The notes below the pieces were generated by a model. The model was not told the origin of the DNA. It saw nothing but the letters and a program-made list of their open reading frames with translations, and searched no databases. Position numbers and translations under genes: made by a program. From an uncultured bacterium (GTDB lineage Bacteria; Actinomycetota; Coriobacteriia; Coriobacteriales; Coriobacteriaceae), in assembly GCA_905215945.1 (NCBI GenBank), contig CAJMRZ010000078.1, forward strand, positions 1-6,888: a DNA stretch of 6,888 nt. Direction: 5' to 3'. This document shows, piece by piece, positions 1 to 6,520 of the stretch (the first letter of the stretch is position 1; the number at the start of each line of letters is the position of its first letter).

Positions 1-1253
1 CCGCCGTAGGCGCTCACGTAGAGCTTGCCGCGGCTGAGGCAGTTGGACAGGTTCTTAAAGTACTGCGGACCCTCGTAGCCGGCGCGCATGTTCTGGTAGA
101 TCGACAGATCCGAGAAGGTCTCGTTCATGATGGCGATGACCGTGGGCTTCTCGCTGTCGAACTGCTCCTTTGCGGCGGCGCGCTCGTCGCTCTTGGCCGC
201 GTCGGACTTGTCGTAGGCCTTGGCGTACTTTTTGAGCGTGGCCTTGGCATCGTCGACGGAGTAGTCGGCGGGTTTGGGCGGCTTGATGGACTGCGCCGCA
301 CTAATAAAGGCGGGCAGGTAGCCCTCGCGCCAGTAGCTCTCGAGCGGGCGCCAGGTGTAGACGGTGATGCCGAGGGTGTTGTAGTAGTCGATGAGCGTGA
401 CATGCGCGGTTACGCCGCCCAGGCACAGCACTGCCACGAGCAGGTTGGTGAGCAGCATACGCTTGGCGTTGGCGGCACCCTTCTGACGGTGCGGTGCTAC
501 CAGGCCGGCGTACTCGCACAGCAGCATGGCGATGGCGGTAAAGCCCATGGACAGCACGCAGAACAGCGAGATCGAGAAGGTGTAGCCGGTGCCGGCGACC
601 GCGGCGGCGGTGGAGATGGCCGAAAGGTCGCCCGGCTGGATGGGCATGGATTTAAACGTGATGACGAAGAACTCGGCAATGCCCAGGACAAAGAGGGCAA
701 AGGCCAGGACCGCGGAAGCTGCGCCGTGGCGCTGGAACAGGAAGAACAGGCCGACCATGAGCGTGGTGATGATGGCCCACTCGAGCAGGATGCATAGGGG
801 GTAGACCCAAGTAAAGTCGTGGTTGGACGAGACCTCCATGCCCAGCAGCGCAAAGACGCCGGCGAGCAGCAGGCACAGGACGGCGGCGACGAGCGGTTTG
901 CCCACAAAGGCGCCGCGCAGGCGGGCGAGCTTGCCGGTGGGGGCGGGGGCGTCGGGCGCGGCGAACGCAAAGACGCGCGGGGCGATGCGGTCGCGTGCGA
1001 TGCTGGCCCAAGCGCAGCCGGTGAGGATGGCGTTGGTCAGGATGAGCATCACAAAGGCGAGCGGCTCGTTTTGAGCGACGAGGCCCACGGCGCCCCAAAT
1101 AGTCAAAAAGACCTGGAACAGGCCGAAGGCGATGCTCCACCCAAGAGCGCTTTTGGCAACGGTGCCCGACTGAGCGCGAATGGCCTTGGCCTCGCGCAAG
1201 ACAAGGTAGACGGTCGCCGCAAGACCGACGAGCGAGATGGCGGCAGCGAACAT
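1..1253 (-). CDS. LTA synthase family protein (membrane sulfatase/phosphoglycerol transferase), 3' end beyond window
   Basis: This is a partial gene: 417 full residues are visible from ATG at 1253-1251, and the frame stays open past base 1. The start is supported by GAGGAG (complement of 1261-1266), 7 nt upstream. About eight hydrophobic segments can be seen (roughly residues 3-20, 38-60, 63-85, 119-138, 148-173, 178-200, 222-246, 266-286). The stretch KSMPIQPGDLSAISTAAAVA (201-220) resembles the conserved loop of LTA-synthase-like membrane proteins. A Lys/Ala-rich probably helical linker (about 330-368) leads to the start of the sulfatase fold, TVIAIMNETFSDLSIY (371-386). There E378 matches the metal-binding glutamate of the family. 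The visible part ends at LYVSAYGG, just before the position where the catalytic threonine is expected. Family members transfer glycerol-phosphate from phosphatidylglycerol to cell-surface polymers outside the membrane. The exact polymer made here is unknown. The family call is firm; lipoteichoic acid specificity is not shown. Confidence 0.88.
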   Translation of the reverse strand, partial: MFAAAISLVGLAATVYLVLREAKAIRAQSGTVAKSALGWSIAFGLFQVFLTIWGAVGLVAQNEPLAFVMLILTNAILTGCAWASIARDRIAPRVFAFAAPDAPAPTGKLARLRGAFVGKPLVAAVLCLLLAGVFALLGMEVSSNHDFTWVYPLCILLEWAIITTLMVGLFFLFQRHGAASAVLAFALFVLGIAEFFVITFKSMPIQPGDLSAISTAAAVAGTGYTFSISLFCVLSMGFTAIAMLLCEYAGLVAPHRQKGAANAKRMLLTNLLVAVLCLGGVTAHVTLIDYYNTLGITVYTWRPLESYWREGYLPAFISAAQSIKPPKPADYSVDDAKATLKKYAKAYDKSDAAKSDERAAAKEQFDSEKPTVIAIMNETFSDLSIYQNMRAGYEGPQYFKNLSNCLSRGKLYVSAYG

Positions 1254-1466
1254 GCTGAGACTCCTCACAAACTAAAACGTACGAAAGCGGGGGTTTACCC
1301 GATTGTTACCAAGATATGCGCTGCAATTGGTGTCTGCGCACAACAACCAGCCATATTAACGCGCACGTGTGGCGGTGTGGCGCAATGTAGTGGCGACCTG
1401 CGCGATAATGGACGGGAATTACACGGAAACGTAAAGGCTTCTTAAAGAATTAGCGAGGATGAGGCG
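1254..1466. promoter_or_regulatory. Divergent intergenic region between LTA-synthase-like gene and nitroreductase
   Basis: This 213-bp gap lies between two divergent starts, so it must hold promoters for both genes unless they lie elsewhere. It is more AT-rich than the flanking genes. On the plus strand GATAAT (1404-1409) matches the -10 consensus at 5 of 6 positions, but no convincing -35 box lies 16-18 bp upstream. No clear promoter was found on the minus strand. Ribosome binding sites are evident at both ends: GAGGAG for the minus gene and GCGAGGA (1453-1459) for the plus gene. No RNA gene or further ORF is recognised. Confidence 0.45.
1367..1382. repeat. Tandem octamer GTGTGGCG x2 in the divergent gap
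   Basis: Two exact back-to-back copies of GTGTGGCG (1367-1374 and 1375-1382) lie about 22 bp upstream of the GATAAT box at 1404-1409. Direct repeats in this position can be regulator binding sites, especially for winged-helix response regulators, but nothing else here identifies a regulator. It may also be chance in GC-rich DNA. Confidence 0.3.
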
Positions 1467-2336
1467 ATGAGCGAACGGGCTTGTATGACGAGTGCGGGTG
1501 ACGTGGATGCTGGCATGGACGCGGGCGGCTATCCGGTCGAGACCACGGGCAATGCGGTGTTGGACACGTTGGAGCACCGTTCCTCCACGCGTGCCTTCGC
1601 GCGTGATGACGACGACCGTCCCGTGGCGGTGACCGATGAACAGAGGGCGGCAATTTTGCATGCGGCGAGTCGCGCGCCGTCGGCGGGCGCCATGATGATG
1701 TATTCCATCGTGAGCATTCGCGAGCAGGCTACGCTGGATCGTCTGGCCGACCTGTGCGATCACCAACCCATGATCGCCAAGGCGCCCTGGGCACTTATAT
1801 TTGTAGTCGACTATGCCAAGTGGATCGATCTGTTTGAGCACGTGGGCTGCTTTGAGCCCGAGTTTGTAGAGCGTACGGGCAGGGCGCCCCGCCGCGCGCC
1901 GGGTCTGGGCGACTTTGCCATTGCGGCTCAGGATGCCGTGATCGCCGCGCAAAACGCCGTGGTTGCCGCCGAGGCCCTGGGGCTGGGGAGCTGCTATATC
2001 GGCGACATCGTCGAGAATGCCGAGGAAGTTGCCGAGCTGCTCGATCTGCCGCCCTATACCATGCCGCTGTCGATGCTCATCATCGGCACGCCCCGTAAGG
2101 AGCGTCCGGCCATTGCGCACCCCGTGGTGAACCTGGTGCACGAGGAGCGCTACTGCCGCGCGGATGCCGCGACCATGGACGCGCAGGTGGCCGAGATGGA
2201 CGCAATGTTCCGTCCGCATGCCCGCGAGGTGGGGGAGCGCGTCGTGGACATCTATACCCGCAAGCACACGAGTCCCTTTATGGCCGAGATGAGCCGATCC
2301 ATGGAATGGTGGTTCAAAAACTGGCTTGGAAAATGA
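1467..2336 (+). CDS. Nitroreductase family protein (FMN-dependent oxidoreductase)
   Basis: The 289-residue protein carries the hallmarks of the nitroreductase fold. EHRSSTRAF (36-44) matches the N-terminal Arg/Ser/Arg FMN-phosphate motif. ASRAPSAGAMMMYS (67-80) follows as the second flavin-contact loop. The GLGSCYIG stretch (172-179) is the typical segment near the flavin ring. Such enzymes are cytoplasmic dimers that use NAD(P)H to reduce nitro compounds, quinones or flavins; the natural substrate cannot be read from sequence. The C-terminal tail (about 255-289) contains an Arg-Lys pair and a Trp-rich SMEWWFKNWLGK end, as in the longer nitroreductases of anaerobes. The ATG at 1467 is chosen because GCGAGGA (1453-1459) sits 7 nt upstream. 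The first 30 residues precede the conserved domain and align with nothing I recognise, so a slightly later start is possible. The gene appears to be monocistronic: a hairpin follows 2 nt after the stop. Confidence 0.88.
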   Translation: MSERACMTSAGDVDAGMDAGGYPVETTGNAVLDTLEHRSSTRAFARDDDDRPVAVTDEQRAAILHAASRAPSAGAMMMYSIVSIREQATLDRLADLCDHQPMIAKAPWALIFVVDYAKWIDLFEHVGCFEPEFVERTGRAPRRAPGLGDFAIAAQDAVIAAQNAVVAAEALGLGSCYIGDIVENAEEVAELLDLPPYTMPLSMLIIGTPRKERPAIAHPVVNLVHEERYCRADAATMDAQVAEMDAMFRPHAREVGERVVDIYTRKHTSPFMAEMSRSMEWWFKNWLGK

Positions 2337-2338
2337 CG

Positions 2339-2371
2339 AATGTGACAAAGGGGCAGTCCCTTTGTTACATT
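2339..2371 (+). terminator. Hairpin after nitroreductase, probable terminator or REP-like element
   Basis: The left arm AATGTGACAAAGGG (2339-2352) and right arm CCCTTTGTTACATT (2358-2371) pair over 14 bp with one G-T wobble, around the 5-nt loop GCAGT. It begins 2 nt after the nitroreductase stop. Only a short T run follows (TTTCAT), so termination may be modest. Its GTCCCTTTGT core recurs exactly in the hairpin at 4825-4862, which suggests a dispersed repeat family reused as terminators. Confidence 0.7.
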
Positions 2372-2400
2372 TCATATCGCCGCGGTGGCCTAAAGGCCGT

Positions 2401-2412
2401 ATAAATGTTTAT
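2401..2412. promoter_or_regulatory. AT-rich palindrome upstream of kup promoter, candidate operator
   Basis: ATAAA-TG-TTTAT is a perfect 5-bp inverted repeat with a 2-bp centre. It is continued by TTTA to give TTTATTTA (2408-2415), all in an otherwise GC-rich setting. It lies about 20 bp upstream of the proposed -35 region of kup. KdpE of Escherichia coli recognises AT-rich sequence containing TTTATA/TTTACA elements, so a role for the downstream response regulator is imaginable but unproven. A small GGCC-TAAA-GGCC hairpin (2387-2398) lies immediately before it. Confidence 0.25.
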
Positions 2413-2433
2413 TTAGCTGGGAAAACAGTGCCA

Positions 2434-2460
2434 TTCAAACATGGGCCGATTACCTATAAT
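2434..2460 (+). promoter_or_regulatory. Probable sigma-70-type promoter of kup
   Basis: A perfect -10 hexamer TATAAT lies at 2455-2460. The best -35 match is TTCAAA (2434-2439, 4 of 6 positions) at a short 15-bp spacing, so the promoter may depend on an activator. Transcription would begin near 2467 and give a leader of only about 29 nt before the kup ATG, which is too short for a riboswitch. Confidence 0.5.
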
Positions 2461-2495
2461 TCCTTCGAACATTAAAGTTGGGAGGAAACCGGCTT

Positions 2496-4523
2496 ATGGA
2501 ACAAAAGGCCAAGGAGGCAGCCTCGCACGCTGCGATTCCTGTGAGCATCTCGGCGATGCTCGTCACGCTGGGCGTGGTGTACGGCGATATCGGCACCAGC
2601 CCTATGTATGTAACCAAGGCGCTCGTTGCCGGCAACGGCGGCATCGGAAGCGTGACGGAGGAGTTCGTGCTTGGCGCGCTCTCCCTTGTCGTGTGGACGG
2701 TCACGCTGCTGACCACCATCAAGTATGTGCTCATCTCGCTGCGCGCCGATAACCATGGTGAGGGCGGCATCTTTGCCCTGTACAGCCTGGTCAAGCGCTG
2801 TGGCAAGTGGCTTATCATCCCCGCCATGCTGGGTGGCGCCGCGCTGCTCGCCGACGGCATCCTGACGCCGGCCGTTACCGTTACCACGGCCATCGAGGGC
2901 CTGCGCACCATCCCGGCGGTCCATGCTGTGTTGGGTGACGATCAGGGCCGTGTCGTGGCCATCACGCTTGCCATCATCATCGCGCTCTTCTTGGTACAAC
3001 GTATCGGTACGGCCAAGATCGGTCACGCCTTTGGCCCCATCATGACGCTGTGGTTCCTGTTCTTGGGCGGCACGGGTCTGTTCTTTGTCTTCCAGCACCC
3101 CGCGGTGCTGCTGTGCCTCAACCCGCTGCGTGGCATCGGCTTTTTGTTGAGCCCCAACAACCACGCGGGCATCATGATTCTGGGCAGCTGCTTCCTCGCC
3201 ACCACCGGTGCCGAGGCGCTCTATTCCGACATGGGCCACGTGGGCCGCGGCAACATCTACGCCACCTGGCCGTTCGTTAAGTGCTGCCTGCTGCTTTCCT
3301 ATATGGGCCAGGGCGCTTGGCTTATGAACAACGCTGCCAACCCCGAGCTCATGGGCATTGCCGATCTCAACCCGTTCTACCAGATGCTCGCCCCGGGCCT
3401 GCGCCCGTTTGCCGTAGGCCTTTCCACCGTCGCGGCCATCATTGCCTCGCAGGCGCTCATCACCGGCGCATTCTCGCTGGTGTCCGAGGCCAGCCGCCTG
3501 GACCTCATGCCGCACATGCAGGTCTTCTACCCTGCCGAGACCAAGGGCCAGCTCTACATCCCCATGGTCAACAACGTCATGCTTGTCGGCTGCGTCATCG
3601 TGGTGCTGCTGTTCCAGAACTCGGCGCATATGGAAGCCGCCTACGGCCTTGCCATTACGCTGACTATGATGTGCACCACGCTGCTGCTCTTCTTCTACCT
3701 GCACGAGGAGCGCAAGCTCAAGGTTGCTCCGTGGATCTTCGCGGCCTTCTTCCTTTTGCTCGAAGGCTTCTTCTTCGTGAGCTCGCTCACCAAGTTCTTC
3801 CACGGCGGCTACTTCACCATCCTCATGGCTGCACTCATCATGGGCATTATGGTGTGCTGGTACAACGGCACGGCGGTCGAGCAGCGCCAGTTTACGCTGC
3901 TGCCGCTGCGCAGCTACCTGCCGCAGCTCAAGCGCCTGCGCGACGACGATCGCTATGAGCGCATGAGCGACAACATCGTGTACCTGACCAAGGACACCCA
4001 TACCGATTACATTGACCGTGATATCGTCTACTCGATCTTGGACAAGCATCCCAAGCGCGCTCGTGCCTGGTGGTTCGTGAATGTCGAGACCATGGATGAG
4101 CCGCATACCTTTGCCTATTCGGTCGAGACGTTCGGCACCGACTACGTGTTCCGCGTGCATCTGTACCTGGGCTACAAGATCAACCAGCGCGTCAATGCCT
4201 ATCTGCGTCAGGTCGTTCAGGACCTGGCTGCCACCGGCGAGCTGCCGCCGCAGACGCATGACTACTCGGTCTACAAGGATCCGGGCAACATCGGTACGTT
4301 CAAGTTCGTCCTGATCCGTAAGCTTCTGGCGCCCGAAAGCGATGTGGAGCCGAGCGAGCGTACGGCCATCACGCTCAAGTACATCATCCGCCGCGCCGCC
4401 GGCACGCCTGCACGCTGGTACGGCCTGGAGAACTCCAACGTGAGCTTTGAGTACGTGCCGCTGTTCACCAAGTTCAAGGCCGTGAACAAGATGCAGCGCC
4501 TGGCCCCCAACGAGCGGCCGTAG
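2496..4523 (+). CDS. kup: Kup/HAK/KT family potassium uptake protein
   Basis: This 675-residue protein is a complete KUP-family K+ symporter, somewhat longer than the 622-residue E. coli Kup. KUP signatures appear in order: GVVYGDIGTSPMY (26-38, first membrane helix, D31 in the ion path), NHGEGGIFAL (86-95), DGILTPAVTVTTAIEG (120-135), FGPIMTLWF (179-187), TGAEALYSDMGHVG (237-250), SQALITGAFSL (318-328) and GQLYIPMVN (351-359). About twelve membrane segments end near residue 456. A cytoplasmic C-terminal domain of roughly 215 residues follows and is the probable regulatory part; in some Gram-positive relatives K+ importers respond to cyclic di-AMP, but no such site can be read here. The ATG at 2496 is chosen because GGGAGGA (2480-2486) lies 9 nt upstream. 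A TTG at 2478 would extend the protein by six residues but overlaps that ribosome binding site. The gene has its own promoter and is probably cotranscribed with the small gene 61 nt downstream, since no hairpin intervenes. Confidence 0.96.
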   Translation: MEQKAKEAASHAAIPVSISAMLVTLGVVYGDIGTSPMYVTKALVAGNGGIGSVTEEFVLGALSLVVWTVTLLTTIKYVLISLRADNHGEGGIFALYSLVKRCGKWLIIPAMLGGAALLADGILTPAVTVTTAIEGLRTIPAVHAVLGDDQGRVVAITLAIIIALFLVQRIGTAKIGHAFGPIMTLWFLFLGGTGLFFVFQHPAVLLCLNPLRGIGFLLSPNNHAGIMILGSCFLATTGAEALYSDMGHVGRGNIYATWPFVKCCLLLSYMGQGAWLMNNAANPELMGIADLNPFYQMLAPGLRPFAVGLSTVAAIIASQALITGAFSLVSEASRLDLMPHMQVFYPAETKGQLYIPMVNNVMLVGCVIVVLLFQNSAHMEAAYGLAITLTMMCTTLLLFFYLHEERKLKVAPWIFAAFFLLLEGFFFVSSLTKFFHGGYFTILMAALIMGIMVCWYNGTAVEQRQFTLLPLRSYLPQLKRLRDDDRYERMSDNIVYLTKDTHTDYIDRDIVYSILDKHPKRARAWWFVNVETMDEPHTFAYSVETFGTDYVFRVHLYLGYKINQRVNAYLRQVVQDLAATGELPPQTHDYSVYKDPGNIGTFKFVLIRKLLAPESDVEPSERTAITLKYIIRRAAGTPARWYGLENSNVSFEYVPLFTKFKAVNKMQRLAPNERP

Positions 4524-4584
4524 GCGCCGACGGGTTGCACGGAGTTGGTTTTCGATGGACAAGATTGAGACCGGGGAGGCAAAC

Positions 4585-4779
4585 ATGGATGCAAAGATGC
4601 TTGATGGCCGCGAGGTGGTTGCCGAGCTGGTACGTGAGGCACGCGCTGACGCCGCCGAAGATCGGTTTTTGACGAACCGTGCCAACATGGATATGGCCGA
4701 TCGCGTAATTTCGATCGTGGCACTGGTATTTGGAGCGGTGTGCGTGTGTGCCCTGCTCGCGCACGTGCTGTTTGTCTAG
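4585..4779 (+). CDS. Small single-pass membrane protein downstream of kup, function unknown
   Basis: A 64-residue ORF lies 61 nt after kup. Its first 40 residues are charged and probably helical (REVVAELVREARADAAEDRF, then LTNRANMDMADR). One hydrophobic segment follows (about 43-63, ISIVALVFGAVCVCALLAHV), giving a C-terminal tail-anchor-like topology. The ATG at 4585 is preferred because GGGGAGG (4573-4579) lies 5 nt upstream. An in-frame ATG at 4555, with GGAG 10 nt upstream, would give 74 residues. I recognise no family. Its position between kup and a KdpD-like kinase allows the guess that it associates with the transporter or the kinase, as small proteins such as KdpF do in other K+ systems, but it shows no resemblance to KdpF. 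That it is a real gene rests on the good ribosome binding site, the coherent protein layout and the lack of any other use for this gap. Confidence 0.62.
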   Translation: MDAKMLDGREVVAELVREARADAAEDRFLTNRANMDMADRVISIVALVFGAVCVCALLAHVLFV

Positions 4780-4809
4780 CGACCGTCGGTTGCAAAGGCT
4801 ATACACTTG

Positions 4810-4839
4810 GAACCACCACAAGGGAAACCACCACAAAGG
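4810..4839. repeat. Tandem duplication of the terminator's left arm
   Basis: GAACCACCACAAGG (4810-4823) is followed directly by GAAACCACCACAAAGG (4824-4839). The copies differ only by one A in each of two A runs. The second copy forms the left arm of the hairpin ending at 4862. The first copy could pair with the same right arm with small bulges, so the two pairings exclude one another. Confidence 0.7.
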
Positions 4840-4870
4840 TGCCTGTCCCTTTGTGGTGGTTTTTGTTTTT
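4825..4870 (+). terminator. Strong intrinsic-terminator-like hairpin with T-tract
   Basis: The left arm AAACCACCACAAAGG (4825-4839) and right arm CCTTTGTGGTGGTTT (4848-4862) pair perfectly over 15 bp around the 8-nt loop TGCCTGTC. The run TTGTTTTT (4863-4870) follows, giving a textbook rho-independent terminator. It lies 45 nt after the small membrane gene and ends only 20 nt before the ATG of the sensor kinase. It probably closes the kup transcript, but it also lies within the leader of the kinase gene if that is transcribed from upstream. Confidence 0.82.
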
Positions 4871-4890
4871 GAGAGAGGGGCGGAACGCTG

Positions 4891-6516
4891 ATGGACGTCC
4901 GTACGGACGGCGATATTGCCGATAGCTTTTGGTGGCGGCGCACAACGCTGACGCGCCGCACTCCTCTGTATGACGCCTGCGTATCGGTGGGGCTGCTGGT
5001 CGCGGCGACGATTGTGGGCGCGCTGCTCGACCATCCGGGTCTCGCGCCGAGCATCATGATCGTCTATGTGTTCGCCGTTCAGCTGTGCGCATTCTTTACC
5101 TGGAGTCGCCTGTATTGCTTGCTGAGCTCGGCTGCCGCCGTGGCGCTCTACAACTTCTTGTTTGTCGACCCGCGCTACTCGCTGTCGCTTATCAACCGCG
5201 GCTATCCCGGCATGTTCTTCATCATGTTCGTGGTCTCGCTTGTGTCGAGCTCGATTGCCTTGGCCCTGCGTCGCGCTTTGGCACAGGCTGCCGCCAGCGA
5301 CCGCCGCACGCATATGGTGCTCGAGACCAACCGCATGCTGCAGCGGTGCGCCGATCAGCAGCAGATTGTCCATGCCATGGCCACGCAGCTGGCGCGTCTT
5401 TCGGGCTGTCCGGTCGTGTGGTACAGCGCCGACGCCGAGGGCGATGACCTGCTGCCGCGTGCGACATACACGGCCGTGGGCGATGCCGCACCGGTGCACG
5501 AACTGGCGCCGCAGATGCCGCCGCGGCTCTCGGCATCCGCCTATGTGGGAACGCCGCTCGACGCCACGTTTGGCGGCTCGGCGTTTTATGGCATCTACCT
5601 GACGGTTCGCACAGGCGACGGCTTCGCGCGCTCGGGCGACCCCGCCTCGGTGGTGGGCGTGCTGGCTATCGTTGCCGAGCCCGACGTGCTGACGCACGAG
5701 GAGCGGACACTTGCCGATGCTATCGTGAGCGAAGGTGAGCTGGCGCTCGATCGCGCCCGCGCCATGGAGGCCCGCGAGGAGGCGGCGGTGCTCGCCAAAA
5801 ACGAACAGCTGCGCGCCAACCTGCTGCGCTCCATCTCGCACGATCTGCGTACGCCGCTCACCAGTATTTCGGGCAACGCCGATGTCCTGCTCGATCAGGG
5901 CTCGACCGGCACCGCGGTGCTCGATGCCCAGACGCGCCGCGGCCTGCTCCTTTCCATTCGCTCGGATGCGCAATGGCTCAACGCCACCGTCGAGAACCTG
6001 CTCGCCATCACCAAGCTCGAGGGTGGCGGTATGCGCCTGTCGACCACACTCGAGCTCATGGACGATATCGTCGAGGAGGCGCTGCGCCACGTGAACCCTG
6101 CCGTGCGCGAGCACGACCTTAAGGTGGTGGCGTGCGATGAGCCGGCGCTCGTCAACGTCGATGCGCGCCTGATGGTGCAGCTGGTGGTCAATCTGGTGAA
6201 CAACGCCATCACCTATACGCCCGCAGGCTCGCATATCATGATTTCGATTAGCGTCGACGATGGACGCGTGGCGTGCTCGGTGGCCGATGATGGTCCGGGC
6301 ATCGCACCCGAGGATCGCGAACGCATCTTTGAGTCGTTCTATACCGCCAACCATGGCCTGGCCGACAGCCACCGCAGCGTTGGCCTGGGGCTTTCGCTCT
6401 GCCGCTCCATTGTGCTGGCGCATGGCGGTAGCATAGAGGTTGCCGCGGCGGACCCGCACGGCTCGGTCTTTACGATTGAGCTTCCCGTCGCCGATGTTTC
6501 GTTTGATAAGGAGTAG
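4891..6516 (+). CDS. Sensor histidine kinase, KdpD-like (DUF4118-GAF-like-HisKA-HATPase), lacking the N-terminal KdpD domain
   Basis: The protein has 541 residues. Four closely spaced membrane segments (about 29-46, 51-69, 75-92, 106-126) form a DUF4118 domain, the membrane part of KdpD. A linker with GAF-like character (about 145-290) follows. The HisKA domain contains SISHDLRTPLTS, with H317 as the phosphorylated histidine. The ATPase domain shows the N box NLVNNAITYTP (434-444), the G1 box DDGPGI (466-471), the F box ERIFESFY (477-484) and the G2 box GLGLSLCRSIV (498-508), so it should be active. E. coli KdpD has about 890 residues, with an N-terminal KdpD/universal-stress region; that region is absent here, where only about 25 residues precede the first membrane segment. 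The ATG at 4891 is used with the purine-rich AGAGAGGGG (4872-4880) 10 nt upstream as its likely ribosome binding site. The regulator gene follows 4 nt after its stop. The ligand is unknown; K+ or turgor sensing is inferred from domain type and the kup neighbour. Confidence 0.93.
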   Translation: MDVRTDGDIADSFWWRRTTLTRRTPLYDACVSVGLLVAATIVGALLDHPGLAPSIMIVYVFAVQLCAFFTWSRLYCLLSSAAAVALYNFLFVDPRYSLSLINRGYPGMFFIMFVVSLVSSSIALALRRALAQAAASDRRTHMVLETNRMLQRCADQQQIVHAMATQLARLSGCPVVWYSADAEGDDLLPRATYTAVGDAAPVHELAPQMPPRLSASAYVGTPLDATFGGSAFYGIYLTVRTGDGFARSGDPASVVGVLAIVAEPDVLTHEERTLADAIVSEGELALDRARAMEAREEAAVLAKNEQLRANLLRSISHDLRTPLTSISGNADVLLDQGSTGTAVLDAQTRRGLLLSIRSDAQWLNATVENLLAITKLEGGGMRLSTTLELMDDIVEEALRHVNPAVREHDLKVVACDEPALVNVDARLMVQLVVNLVNNAITYTPAGSHIMISISVDDGRVACSVADDGPGIAPEDRERIFESFYTANHGLADSHRSVGLGLSLCRSIVLAHGGSIEVAAADPHGSVFTIELPVADVSFDKE

Positions 6517-6520
6517 CGCT

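Noticed and set aside
402..1445. Several plus-strand ORFs opposite the LTA-synthase-like gene
   Set aside because: The minus strand keeps one continuous frame of 417 residues with membrane helices and sulfatase motifs; the plus frames are overlapping and of shadow composition.
1419..2375. Minus-strand ORF (318 codons) opposite the nitroreductase
   Set aside because: The plus strand has clear nitroreductase motifs and a ribosome binding site; the antisense frame shows none and starts inside the hairpin region.
2478..2495. TTG start for kup six codons upstream
   Set aside because: The TTG overlaps the GGGAGGA ribosome binding site that serves ATG 2496, and has no site of its own.
2372..2495. 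Cyclic di-AMP (ydaO) or other riboswitch ahead of kup
   Set aside because: No ydaO-type conserved blocks are visible, and the proposed transcription start leaves a leader of about 29 nt, too short for a riboswitch.
2472..4688. Long minus-strand ORF (738 codons) opposite kup
   Set aside because: It is antisense to a gene with complete KUP motifs; its protein is rich in His, Arg, Gln and Asp without any recognisable domain, as expected for a shadow frame in GC-rich DNA.
4891..6516. Kinase as a KdpD broken by deletion
   Set aside because: The gene has its own ribosome binding site and start, intact membrane, HisKA and ATPase motifs, and no remnant of an N-terminal KdpD domain upstream, so it looks like a naturally short architecture.
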